Of a stretch of DNA of 64,000 nt, positions 15,193 to 22,213 are shown in pieces. A model generated the notes under the pieces. It did no database searches. It was not told the origin of the DNA and saw only the letters and a program-made list of their open reading frames with translations. Each line of letters starts with the position of its first letter. The first letter of the stretch is position 1. The translations under genes and the position numbers were made by a program. Source of the DNA: Streptomyces sp. NBC_01294 (lineage in GTDB: Bacteria; Actinomycetota; Actinomycetes; Streptomycetales; Streptomycetaceae); the NCBI RefSeq assembly GCF_035917235.1, contig NZ_CP108423.1:6415501-6479500 (forward strand), read 5' to 3'.

Positions 15193-16312
15193 CGGGTCGC
15201 CCGTTCGCCTCCTCCAGCGTGGGGTAGTCGGTGTAGCCCTCCGCCCCGTGCACGTGCATCAGGAACTCCGGACGGAGCTCGCCCAGGGGCGCGCCCGTGC
15301 GCAGCCGCTCCACGAAGTCGGGATTGGCGATGAAGCCGCGGCCCAGCGCGACCAGATCGGCGCCCGCGGCCAGCAGGGCCTCGCCGCGCAGCCGGCCGCC
15401 GTCGGCCGCGACCTCCTCGCGGGAGAGCACCGGGTTGGCGATCAACGTGCCGGGCCACGCCTTGCGGATCTCGGTGAAGGCGGGCCGGTCCGGGTCGGCG
15501 TGGACCAGGTGCAGGTAGACCGGTTCGAGCTCCGCCAGGGCCTGGAGCAGCGCCGGGTAGATGTCCTCGGTGTCGCCCTCCTCGATGCCGTTGACGTTCA
15601 GCCCGGGTGAGATCCGTACGCCGACCCGCTCCGGCCCGATGGCCTCGGCGACGGCCCGGACCACCTCGACCGTGAACCGGATGCGCCCCTCGACGGAGCC
15701 GCCCCACGCGTCGGTGCGCCGGTTGGTGTTCTGCGAGAGGAACTGGTGGAGCAGGTGGCCGTTGGCGGAGTGCACCTCCACGCCCGCGAAGCCCGCCTCG
15801 ACGGCGTGCACGGCGGCCGCGGCGAAGTCGGCGAGGGTGGACCTGATGTCCTCGTCCGTCATCGCACGGGGCGTGACCGCGTCCCGCAGGCCGCCGAGGG
15901 TGTGCAGCGGCTCGGGGAACCGCACCGCCGACGGGGCGAGCGGGACGTGCCCGCTGGTGTCGCGGTGGCCGACCCGGCCGCCGTGCTGGAGCTGGAGGAA
16001 CATCCGCCCGCCGGCCGCGCGCACGGCCTCGGTGACCCGGCGCCAGCCGGCGATCTGCGCCGGGCTGTGGATGCCGGGGATGTGCGGATAGGTCTGGCCG
16101 ACGGCGTTCGGGGTGGTGCCCTCGGCGATGATCAGACCGGCCGACGCGCGCTGGGCGTAGTGCGTGGCCATCAGCTCGCCCGGGACGCCGTCGGCCCCGG
16201 CGCGGTTGCGCGTCAGCGGCGCCATCACGAGGCGGCTGGGGAGCTCCAGGCCGCCGAGGCGGGTGGATTCGAAGAGTCGGGATGCGGCGGGAACCTGCTG
16301 TGTCTGCGTCAT
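15131..16312 (-). CDS. Old Yellow Enzyme-family ene-reductase (NemA-like)
   Basis: A 393-residue FMN-dependent TIM-barrel protein. Motifs are VMAPLTRNRA, the Gln-His region FLQLQHGGRVGH, substrate-binding HSANGHLLHQFLSQNTNRRTDAWGGS, RISPG and the phosphate-binding LGRGFIANPDFVERL. It reduces activated C=C bonds (enones, nitro-compounds) with NAD(P)H. The core normally ends at GYTDYPTLEEANGRP; here about 22 extra Arg/Ala-rich residues follow, read antisense to the end of the TetR gene. The ATG at 16312 is divergent from the MerR gene, with a palindromic operator in between. Confidence 0.93.
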   Translation of the reverse strand: MTQTQQVPAASRLFESTRLGGLELPSRLVMAPLTRNRAGADGVPGELMATHYAQRASAGLIIAEGTTPNAVGQTYPHIPGIHSPAQIAGWRRVTEAVRAAGGRMFLQLQHGGRVGHRDTSGHVPLAPSAVRFPEPLHTLGGLRDAVTPRAMTDEDIRSTLADFAAAAVHAVEAGFAGVEVHSANGHLLHQFLSQNTNRRTDAWGGSVEGRIRFTVEVVRAVAEAIGPERVGVRISPGLNVNGIEEGDTEDIYPALLQALAELEPVYLHLVHADPDRPAFTEIRKAWPGTLIANPVLSREEVAADGGRLRGEALLAAGADLVALGRGFIANPDFVERLRTGAPLGELRPEFLMHVHGAEGYTDYPTLEEANGRPVRGAARAAAGPRDGRRPAAA

Positions 16313-16329
16313 GCCCGGTACCGTAAAAC

Positions 16330-16345
16330 CTGACAGTGATGTCAG
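16330..16345. promoter_or_regulatory. MerR-type operator CTGACA-N4-TGTCAG
   Basis: A perfect inverted repeat with four spacer bases in the 54-base divergent gap. On the minus strand it sits between TTGAAT and TACGGT, which are 20 bases apart: the stretched spacer and central palindrome typical of MerR-activated promoters. This suggests that the MerR protein controls the ene-reductase. Confidence 0.6.
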
Positions 16346-16366
16346 ATTCAAGACCTGAGGCGGGGC

Positions 16367-16747
16367 ATGCGGATCGGGGAACTGGCGGCGCGCACCGGTG
16401 TCGGCGAGCGGTCGCTGCGTTATTACGAGGCACAGGGACTGCTGGCCGCCGACCGGACGCCCGGCGGCCACCGGGACTTCTCCGAGCGGGCCGTCGACCG
16501 GGTCATCCGCATCCAGGAGCTGTACGCGGCAGGGCTGAACAGCTCGAAGATCGCACGGATCCTGCCCTGCATGCGGGACGAGGACGGCGGCCCGTCGGTG
16601 CGCGCCACCCCGCAGCTGGTGGCCGAGCTGACGGGCGAGCGGGAGCGGATCGACCGGATGATCGGCGAGCTGCTCCGCTCGCGCGAGGTGTTGGACGAGG
16701 TCATCGACGCGGCGGCGGGCCACATCGCCGCGTCCGGCTCAGCCTGA
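16367..16747 (+). CDS. MerR-family transcriptional regulator
   Basis: A 126-residue protein. The N-terminal winged HTH (MRIGELAARTGVGERSLRYY) carries the MerR signature RYYEAQGLL and is followed by a long coiled dimerisation helix. A single Cys (in ILPCMRD) is present, so there is no classical metal or Fe-S site. It is divergent from the ene-reductase, with the operator in between, resembling regulators that respond to electrophiles. The ATG at 16367 follows GAGGCGGGGC. Confidence 0.9.
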   Translation: MRIGELAARTGVGERSLRYYEAQGLLAADRTPGGHRDFSERAVDRVIRIQELYAAGLNSSKIARILPCMRDEDGGPSVRATPQLVAELTGERERIDRMIGELLRSREVLDEVIDAAAGHIAASGSA

Positions 16748-16856
16748 CGATCCGCCGGGCCTCCGGGCCTCCGGGCCTCGGGCCTCCGACCGGCCGACCG
16801 GCAAGCCGACAGGCCGCCGTACCGCCAGCCGCGAAGGCGGTCAGCGGACGGCCGAC

Positions 16857-16896
16857 GGCCGCGCGGTCCGGGGTCGGCGTCCCGGACCGCGCGGCC
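16857..16896. terminator. Bidirectional terminator hairpin
   Basis: Perfect 16-base arms (GGCCGCGCGGTCCGGG and its complement) around an 8-base loop, between the convergent MerR and acyl-CoA dehydrogenase genes. The flanking 16748-16850 stretch holds short GGGCCTCC repeats and no gene. Confidence 0.8.
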
Positions 16897-16911
16897 GACG
16901 GCCCGCCCCGG

Positions 16912-18126
16912 TCAGCTGTACTTCTTCAGTTCCCGGCGCGCCAGCGACCGCTGGTGCACCTCGTCCGGTCCGTCGGCCAGTTGCAGCGTCCGCGCCGCCG
17001 CCCACAGCTCTGCCAGAGGGAAGTCCTGGCTCACCCCGCCCGCGCCGTGCAGCTGCACCGCCCGGTCCAGGATGCCCACCACGGCCCGCGGGGTCGCGAT
17101 CTTGATCGCCTGGATCTCGGTGTGCGCGCCCCGGTTCCCGACCGTGTCCATCAGCCAGGCCGTCTTCAGCACCAGCAGCCTCAGCTGCTCCACCGTGACC
17201 CGGGCGTCGGCGATCCACGTCTGGACGACGCCCTGCGCGGCCAGCGGCTTGCCGAAGGCGGTACGTTCCACCGCGCGCCGGCACATCAGCTCGATGGCCC
17301 GCTCCGCCATGCCGATCAGCCGCATGCAGTGGTGGATGCGACCCGGGCCGAGCCGGGCCTGGGCGATGGCGAAGCCGGTGCCCTCCTCGCCGATCAGGTT
17401 CGCCGCCGGGACCCGCGCCCCGTCGAAGACGACCTCGGCGTGGCCGCCGTGGTCGTGGTCCTCGTACCCGTACACCGTCATGGCCCGGCGCACCTCGACC
17501 CCCGGGGTGTCGCGGGGGACCAGGATCATCGACTGCTGGCGGCGCGGATCGGAGCCCTCCGGGTCGGTCTTGCCCATCACGATGAAGATCTTGCAATCCG
17601 GGTTCATGGCCCCGGAGATGAACCACTTGCGCCCGGTGACCACGTACGCGTCACCGTCGCGCTCGATGCGCGTCTCGATGTTCGTCGCGTCCGAGGAGGC
17701 GACCTCCGGCTCGGTCATCGCGAAGGCGGAGCGGATCTCTCCGGTCAGCAGCGGCTCGAGCCACTGCTTCTTCTGCTCCTCGCTCGCGAACTGCGCGAGC
17801 AGCTCCATGTTCCCGGTGTCGGGGGCCGCGCAGTTGGTCGCCGTCGGCGCCAGGTGCGGGCTGCGGCCGGTGATCTCGGCGAGCGGCGCGTACTGGAGGT
17901 TGGTCAGCCCGGCGCCGTACTCCGCGTCCGGAAGGAAGAGGTTCCACAGGCCCTGACGGCGCGCCTCGGCCTTCAGTTCACCGAAGACGGCCGGGGTGTC
18001 CCAGGGCGAGGCCAGCCGCGCGCGCTGCTCGGCGGCGACGGGCTCCGCCGGGTAGACGTACTCCTCCATGAACGCGAGCAGCCGCTCGCGGAGTTCCTCG
18101 GTCCGGGTGTCGAATGCGAAATCCAT
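16912..18126 (-). CDS. Acyl-CoA dehydrogenase family protein (ACAD10/11- or LvaC-like candidate)
   Basis: A 404-residue ACAD-fold flavoprotein. It has FAMTEPEVASSDATN, the beta-domain VTGRKWFISGAMNPDCKIFIVMG, the arginine-rich GPGRIHHCMRLIG and a C-terminal HGAGGVSQDFPLAELWAAAR. This ASSD/HHCMR type belongs to the subfamily in which human ACAD10/ACAD11 carry a fused aminoglycoside-phosphotransferase-like kinase. Here that kinase is the next gene upstream, 28 bases away. In Pseudomonas putida the related pair LvaA/LvaC converts 4-hydroxyacyl-CoA to 4-phosphoacyl-CoA and onward to 3-hydroxyacyl-CoA. The ATG at 18126 is clear. Confidence 0.9.
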   Translation of the reverse strand: MDFAFDTRTEELRERLLAFMEEYVYPAEPVAAEQRARLASPWDTPAVFGELKAEARRQGLWNLFLPDAEYGAGLTNLQYAPLAEITGRSPHLAPTATNCAAPDTGNMELLAQFASEEQKKQWLEPLLTGEIRSAFAMTEPEVASSDATNIETRIERDGDAYVVTGRKWFISGAMNPDCKIFIVMGKTDPEGSDPRRQQSMILVPRDTPGVEVRRAMTVYGYEDHDHGGHAEVVFDGARVPAANLIGEEGTGFAIAQARLGPGRIHHCMRLIGMAERAIELMCRRAVERTAFGKPLAAQGVVQTWIADARVTVEQLRLLVLKTAWLMDTVGNRGAHTEIQAIKIATPRAVVGILDRAVQLHGAGGVSQDFPLAELWAAARTLQLADGPDEVHQRSLARRELKKYS

Positions 18127-18154
18127 GGGTGCTGCCTCAGCCTTCCTGGAGGTC

Positions 18155-19195
18155 TTAGAGGTCCTGGAGGTCCTGGAGCGTGGCGAGTCCGTGCTCGATG
18201 AAGACCGGGACCAGCTCGCCGATCCGGTCGAAGCCCGCACCGACCGTCTGCCCGAGCGTGTAGCGGTAGTGGATGCCTTCGAGGATCACCGCGAGCTTGA
18301 ACCAGGCGAAGGCCGTGTACCAGGCGATGGCGCCGGTGTCCCGGCCCGAGCGGGCGGCGTACCGCTCGACCAGCTCGGCGGGCGTCGGATGGCCCGGCGC
18401 GCCGCTGGTCGTACTGACCGGAGATCCGGTCAGGCCCAGGTCCGAGCTGTACATCACCAGCAGCCCGAGATCGGTCAGTGGATCCCCGAGCGTGGACATC
18501 TCCCAGTCCAGCACCGCCCGGATCGTGTCGTCCGGGCCGCCGATCAGGACGTTGTCGAGCCGGAAGTCCCCGTGCACCACGGTCGGGGCGGGGGAGCGGG
18601 GCAGGGTCCGGCCGAGCGTCGCGTGCAGCTCGTCGATGCCCGCGAGTTCCCGTCCCCGGGAGGCCGCGAGCTGCTTGCCCCAGCGGCGCAGCTGCCGGTC
18701 GAGGAAGCCCTCGGGCCGGCCGAAGTCGCCCAGGCCGACCGCCTCCGGGTCCACCGCGTGCAGTTCGACCAGGGTGTCCACCAGGCCGAGCACCGCCCGC
18801 CGGGTGCGCTCGGGCCCGATCGCCGCGAGCTCGCCGGCCGTCCGGTAGGGCACGCCCTCCACGAACTCCATGACGTAGAACGGGGCCCCGAGCACCTCCT
18901 CGTCCTCGCAGAGCAGCAGCGGCTCGGGCACCGGCACGGCCGTGCCGTGCAGCGCCTCGATGACCCGGTGCTCGCGCCGCATGTCGTGCGCGGTGGCGAG
19001 GACGTGGCCCAGCGGCGGCCGGCGCACCACCCAGCGGGCCGTCCCGTCGGTGATCTCGTACGTGAGGTTCGAGCGGCCGCCTTCGATCAGCCGGCCGCGC
19101 AGCGCCCCGGCCACGAGTCCGGGGCGTACCCGGTCGAGATGACCGCGCAGCCGCTCCAGATCCAGGCCGCGCGGGTCGGCTGGGGCTGACGTCAT
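18155..19195 (-). CDS. APH-fold kinase, putative 4-hydroxyacyl-CoA kinase
   Basis: A 346-residue aminoglycoside-phosphotransferase-fold protein. Visible are the Gly-rich start IEGGRSNLTYEI, the ATP-binding VVRRPP, the catalytic loop HGDFRLDN (Asp210, Asn215) and the metal-binding VLDWEMSTLGDPL (Asp230). Its sequence type matches the kinase domain of ACAD10/11 and LvaA rather than antibiotic kinases, so resistance is not implied. It is the first gene of a pair with the acyl-CoA dehydrogenase. The C-terminus (TLQDLQDL) is encoded by a short GTCCTGGAG repeat that continues into the gap. The ATG at 19195 starts the gene. Confidence 0.88.
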   Translation of the reverse strand: MTSAPADPRGLDLERLRGHLDRVRPGLVAGALRGRLIEGGRSNLTYEITDGTARWVVRRPPLGHVLATAHDMRREHRVIEALHGTAVPVPEPLLLCEDEEVLGAPFYVMEFVEGVPYRTAGELAAIGPERTRRAVLGLVDTLVELHAVDPEAVGLGDFGRPEGFLDRQLRRWGKQLAASRGRELAGIDELHATLGRTLPRSPAPTVVHGDFRLDNVLIGGPDDTIRAVLDWEMSTLGDPLTDLGLLVMYSSDLGLTGSPVSTTSGAPGHPTPAELVERYAARSGRDTGAIAWYTAFAWFKLAVILEGIHYRYTLGQTVGAGFDRIGELVPVFIEHGLATLQDLQDL

Positions 19196-19238
19196 GGTGC
19201 GCACCTCCGTGCGGAGTCGACGAGGGAGTCGACGGGAG

Positions 19239-19294
19239 ACGAGGGGAAACGAGGGAAACGAGAAAAACGAGGGAAACGAGGGAAACGAGGGGAA
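19239..19294. repeat. 9-base purine-rich tandem repeat (ACGAGGGAA)
   Basis: About six imperfect units of ACGAGGGAA lie in the 5' leader of the kinase gene, about 50-100 bases upstream of its start. The strong purine/pyrimidine bias on one strand could affect leader structure or ribosome loading. The function is unknown. Confidence 0.8.
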
Positions 19295-19331
19295 GAACGG
19301 CGGTACGTCGGCGCACCGTCGCAGCCCCATC

Positions 19332-19349
19332 ATGCCGACCAGTCGGTAT
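19332..19349. promoter_or_regulatory. Putative TetR operator ATGCCGACCAGTCGGTAT
   Basis: An 18-base near-perfect palindrome 137 bases upstream of the kinase start. The complementary strand reads ATACCGACTGGTCGGCAT and shares ATACCGACTGGT with the box before the SDR gene. It also lies between the kinase and the metallo-hydrolase stop. Confidence 0.6.
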
Positions 19350-19394
19350 GCCGTCCAGAGTGCGGGCGGAAAGAACCCCTTCCGCCCGGCAATG

Positions 19395-20306
19395 TCACGC
19401 GTGACAGAGGATTGGGGTCCCGCCGTTCATCACCGTCATGTCCTTCAGGACCGCCAGGATGTCCAGCGGTGCGCCCTCCGGCTCCCCGGCCAGTTCGGCG
19501 TACGCCCGGTGCACGTTCGCCACCAGCCGCTCGCTCTCCCGCCAGGCGGCGAACTCGCCGAGATCGGCCTGCCGGGCCACCTCCAGCGGGGTCAGTCCCT
19601 TCGCCCGCCCCTCCCGGGCGAGCTCGGCCACGTACCGCAGGTAGCGCTCGGTGGAGTCGTAGGCCGAGGGATCGGTCAGGGGTCCGTGGCCCGGTACGAC
19701 GGTCTCCGCGTCCAGCGAGCGCAGCAGCTCCAGCGCGCGCAGGGAGCCGGCCAGGGAGCCCATCGCCAGGAACGGAGTCCCCTCGGCGAAGACCAGGTCG
19801 CCGGTGAAGACCACCCGCTGCCGGGGCAGCCACACGATCGAGTCCCCGGTGGTGTGCGCGACGCCCGGGTGGACGACCTGCACCTCCGTCCCGCCGACGT
19901 GCAGCGTCGCCCGGTCGCTGTAGGTGAGGTCGGGTGCGGTGATGTCGATCGCGCCGAAGTCCGTCGCGGGCCAGATCATCTCCAGCTGGTGCCCGGCGGC
20001 GAGCTGCTCGGCCCGCGCGTTGTCGTGCCCGAGGATCAGCGCCTCGGGGGCGAAGACGCCGTTGCCGTAGGTGTGGTCGCCGTGGTGGTGGGTGTTCACC
20101 ACGGTGCGCGGGAGCGGCACCCCGGCCGCGACGACCGCATCGCGCAGGGCCAGGGCCCGCCGCTCGGTGGCGGCGGTGTCCACGAGCAGGGTCCGGCCGC
20201 CGTCGCTGACGAAGCCGGCGTTGTTGAGGCACCAGCCGCCGTCCGGCTGGACGTAGGCGTGCACCCCGGGTGCGGGCTGGACGAGGTACGGCTCTGCGAC
20301 GGTCAT
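19395..20306 (-). CDS. Metallo-beta-lactamase-fold hydrolase
   Basis: A 303-residue MBL-fold protein with the metal motif THHHGDH (His73, His75, Asp77, His78), a later VAHTTGDS histidine, the bridging Asp in VVFTGDLVF and a terminal VVPGHGPLTD histidine. Such proteins hydrolyse thioesters, lactones or other esters; the class is too broad to name a substrate. The ATG at 20306 follows GGGGAGAG. It lies on the same strand as the kinase-ACAD pair but is separated from them by 199 bases containing an operator and a repeat, so it is probably its own unit. Confidence 0.9.
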   Translation of the reverse strand: MTVAEPYLVQPAPGVHAYVQPDGGWCLNNAGFVSDGGRTLLVDTAATERRALALRDAVVAAGVPLPRTVVNTHHHGDHTYGNGVFAPEALILGHDNARAEQLAAGHQLEMIWPATDFGAIDITAPDLTYSDRATLHVGGTEVQVVHPGVAHTTGDSIVWLPRQRVVFTGDLVFAEGTPFLAMGSLAGSLRALELLRSLDAETVVPGHGPLTDPSAYDSTERYLRYVAELAREGRAKGLTPLEVARQADLGEFAAWRESERLVANVHRAYAELAGEPEGAPLDILAVLKDMTVMNGGTPILCHA

Positions 20307-20378
20307 CTGCGCTCTCCCCGGATCGCTTTGACGGGCGGTCGGCATCCTGCCAGCCGTTGCCGTGCGGGGGGAGAGCGG

Positions 20379-20416
20379 GTGCCGTGGCTGACCGGAAACT
20401 CGGTCAGCCACGGCAC
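20379..20416. terminator. Terminator hairpin downstream of the His-rich gene
   Basis: Perfect 16-base arms (GTGCCGTGGCTGACCG and its complement) with loop GAAACT, about 65 bases past the stop of the histidine-rich gene on the minus strand. Confidence 0.8.
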
Positions 20417-20481
20417 GGTTCAGCTGTGGCGCCGGTCAGGGGAGCCGTCGCTCCGGGGCGTGCCCCTCAGGGGCCTGGCGC

Positions 20482-20778
20482 TCAGTGGTCGTCGTAGTGG
20501 CCATCGTGCTGGGCGTGCCGGTGACCGTCGTGCAGGTAGTCCACGTGGTCGCCGTGCTGGACCGCATCGTGCCCGCAGTTCGCGCCGTGCGCGTGCGTGT
20601 GGCCGTCGTGCGTGGTGTGCCCGGCGGGCTCGCACTCGTCCCAGTGCCCCGAGTGCTCCCGGTGCAGGTGGCCGTCGTGCGCGTAGTCGACGTGGTCGCC
20701 GTGCGAGACCGCCTGGTGCCCGCAGTCCGCGCCGTGCGTGTGCTGGTGCGTGGGATGTTCGTGGTGCAGGGTCGTCAT
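20482..20778 (-). CDS. Histidine-rich duplicated metal-binding protein
   Basis: A 98-residue protein with about 28 histidines, 3 cysteines and many Asp/Glu. It is an internal duplication: the block HGADCGHQAVSHGDHVDY-HDGHLH near residues 15-39 is repeated as HGANCGHDAVQHGDHVDY-HDGHRH near 64-88, joined by a linker with WDECEPAGH. It has no signal peptide or membrane segment. A zinc, nickel or copper buffer or chaperone role is inferred. A dyad TGCGG-ATCG-CCGCA lies 15 bases upstream of the start and could be a metal-regulator operator; a strong terminator follows the gene. Confidence 0.85.
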   Translation of the reverse strand: MTTLHHEHPTHQHTHGADCGHQAVSHGDHVDYAHDGHLHREHSGHWDECEPAGHTTHDGHTHAHGANCGHDAVQHGDHVDYLHDGHRHAQHDGHYDDH

Positions 20779-20792
20779 GAGGCCGAGATTAG

Positions 20793-20806
20793 TGCGGATC
20801 GCCGCA
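20793..20806. promoter_or_regulatory. Inverted repeat upstream of the His-rich gene
   Basis: TGCGG and CCGCA arms around ATCG, 15-28 bases before the start codon. The position fits an operator overlapping the promoter or leader. The cognate regulator is unknown; a metal-sensing ArsR, Fur-family or MerR-family protein would fit. Confidence 0.4.
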
Positions 20807-20860
20807 TATCGCCCGTTGTGTCCGAGTGGCGCGGCGAAGCGCGATCATCCGACCGGCAGC

Positions 20861-21178
20861 TCAGAAGATCACCGTCATCGCGAAGAGCGCCAGCGCCACC
20901 GTGCACGCCACCGCCGCCAGGGCCGCCCGCGGCGCGAGCGGCGGCGGCCGGTCGGCCGCCAGCGTCCGGATCCGCCGGTGCGCCACCCACAGGAACACCA
21001 GCCAGATCAGCGCGATCGACGCCGCCCCGGCCACCTCCACCGGCGCGCCGAACCCGCGCAGCGCCTGCCGCAGCGCCAGCACCGCCACGACCGAGGAGGC
21101 CAGCGTCGTACGCCGCCACGCGAGCCGGGTCCGCTCGGGCTGCAGCCCGGCATCGCGGTCCGTGCCCGACGCGCTCAC
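20861..21178 (-). CDS. DUF202-family small membrane protein
   Basis: A 105-residue protein with the DUF202 opening QPERTRLAWRRTTLA and three hydrophobic helices. The GTG at 21178 overlaps the stop of the preceding YidH-like gene as GTGA, so both are made together, probably as a heteromeric membrane unit. The function of the family is unknown. Confidence 0.88.
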   Translation of the reverse strand: MSASGTDRDAGLQPERTRLAWRRTTLASSVVAVLALRQALRGFGAPVEVAGAASIALIWLVFLWVAHRRIRTLAADRPPPLAPRAALAAVACTVALALFAMTVIF

Positions 21179-21573
21179 TGCCCGGACGTCCAGCCCAGCA
21201 GCACGACCACCACCATCGCCACCGCGACCAGCCCCACGCCCAGGCTCAGCACCACCGGGAACCGCGACAGCGGCAGGTCCTCACCCCGCCGCATCGCCCG
21301 CTCGCACCGCACCCAGTGGTTCACCGCCCGCAGCGCACAGGCCGCGCCCACCGCGAGCAGCGCGAAGGCCATCCCGACCCGCACCCCCCACCGCAGGTCC
21401 GGCAGGAACTGGTCGACGGCGAAACCGCCGCCCACCAGGGCCAGCGCGGTCCGGATCCAGGCCAGAAAGGTCCGCTCGTTGGCGAGCGAGAAGCGGTAGT
21501 CGGGGGTCACGCCCTCGTCCTTCAGGCGTGCGGGTGCGAACCAGAGGCGCACGTCCTTGACGAAGTCGATCAC
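21175..21573 (-). CDS. YidH-like DUF202 membrane protein
   Basis: A 132-residue protein with an N-terminal amphipathic stretch, the DUF202 signature YRFSLANERTFLAWIRTALAL and three predicted membrane helices. It lies 9 bases downstream of the Nudix hydrolase and is coupled by GTGA to the second DUF202 gene. Pairs of DUF202 proteins are common in actinobacteria, but their function is not established. Confidence 0.9.
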   Translation of the reverse strand: MIDFVKDVRLWFAPARLKDEGVTPDYRFSLANERTFLAWIRTALALVGGGFAVDQFLPDLRWGVRVGMAFALLAVGAACALRAVNHWVRCERAMRRGEDLPLSRFPVVLSLGVGLVAVAMVVVVLLGWTSGQ

Positions 21574-21582
21574 CTGCCCAAT

Positions 21583-22131
21583 CTACTGGCCGGGCCCCCG
21601 GAACCCCTGCAGCCGCCAGTGCTCCCGCAGCCGCCGGTACGCCTCCAGCCCGTCCGGCACCCAGGCCCACTGCCCGCCCTCGACCCGCCGGTCCAGCTCC
21701 TCCTGCGCGAGGTACGTGTGCCAGTCGACCTCCGACACCTGCGGGGCCACCGGCAGCTCGCACCGCACCTCGTGCACGTACGACCACCAGGCCCCGCCCG
21801 GGCCCTCGTACAGGAACTTGAACAGCGGCTCGGGCTGCGGCAGTCCCCGCACCCCCAGCTCCTCCTCCGCCTCCCGCAAGGCCGCCCCGGCGTAGTCCTC
21901 GCCCGCGCCCAGCACCCCGCCCACGAACATGTCGTAGTACGAGGGGAAGACGAGCTTCGAGGCGGTCCGCCGGTGGACGAAGACCCGGTCCCGCGCATCC
22001 CTCGCCAGCACGAACACGCACCGGTGGATCAGCCCGCGGGCGTACACCTCGCCGCGCGGGGCCTGCCCGACGACCCGGTCGTCCCGGTCCACCACGTCCA
22101 GTACTTCATCAGCGGCACTCACACGGGTCAT
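21583..22131 (-). CDS. Nudix hydrolase (YfcD/IPP-isomerase-like)
   Basis: A 182-residue protein with a complete Nudix box, GAGEDYAGAALREAEEELGV, preceded by GLIHRCVFVLARDARDRVFVHRR as in the YfcD-type group. It hydrolyses a nucleoside diphosphate linked to another moiety; the true substrate is unknown. The ATG at 22131 starts the gene, which leads a three-gene run with the two DUF202 genes. It is divergent from the flavoprotein gene across 82 bases. Confidence 0.92.
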   Translation of the reverse strand: MTRVSAADEVLDVVDRDDRVVGQAPRGEVYARGLIHRCVFVLARDARDRVFVHRRTASKLVFPSYYDMFVGGVLGAGEDYAGAALREAEEELGVRGLPQPEPLFKFLYEGPGGAWWSYVHEVRCELPVAPQVSEVDWHTYLAQEELDRRVEGGQWAWVPDGLEAYRRLREHWRLQGFRGPGQ

Positions 22132-22213
22132 CCAACCATCGCCACCGCTGTTGACTGGTTACCGCTCCGTAGCAAAGGATCTGCCCCACCACCGACGGAG
22201 GACGGGTAACCGC

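Noticed and set aside
18155..19195. APH-fold kinase as an antibiotic-resistance gene
   Set aside because: Its sequence type and its ACAD partner point to acyl-CoA metabolism, not to aminoglycoside modification.
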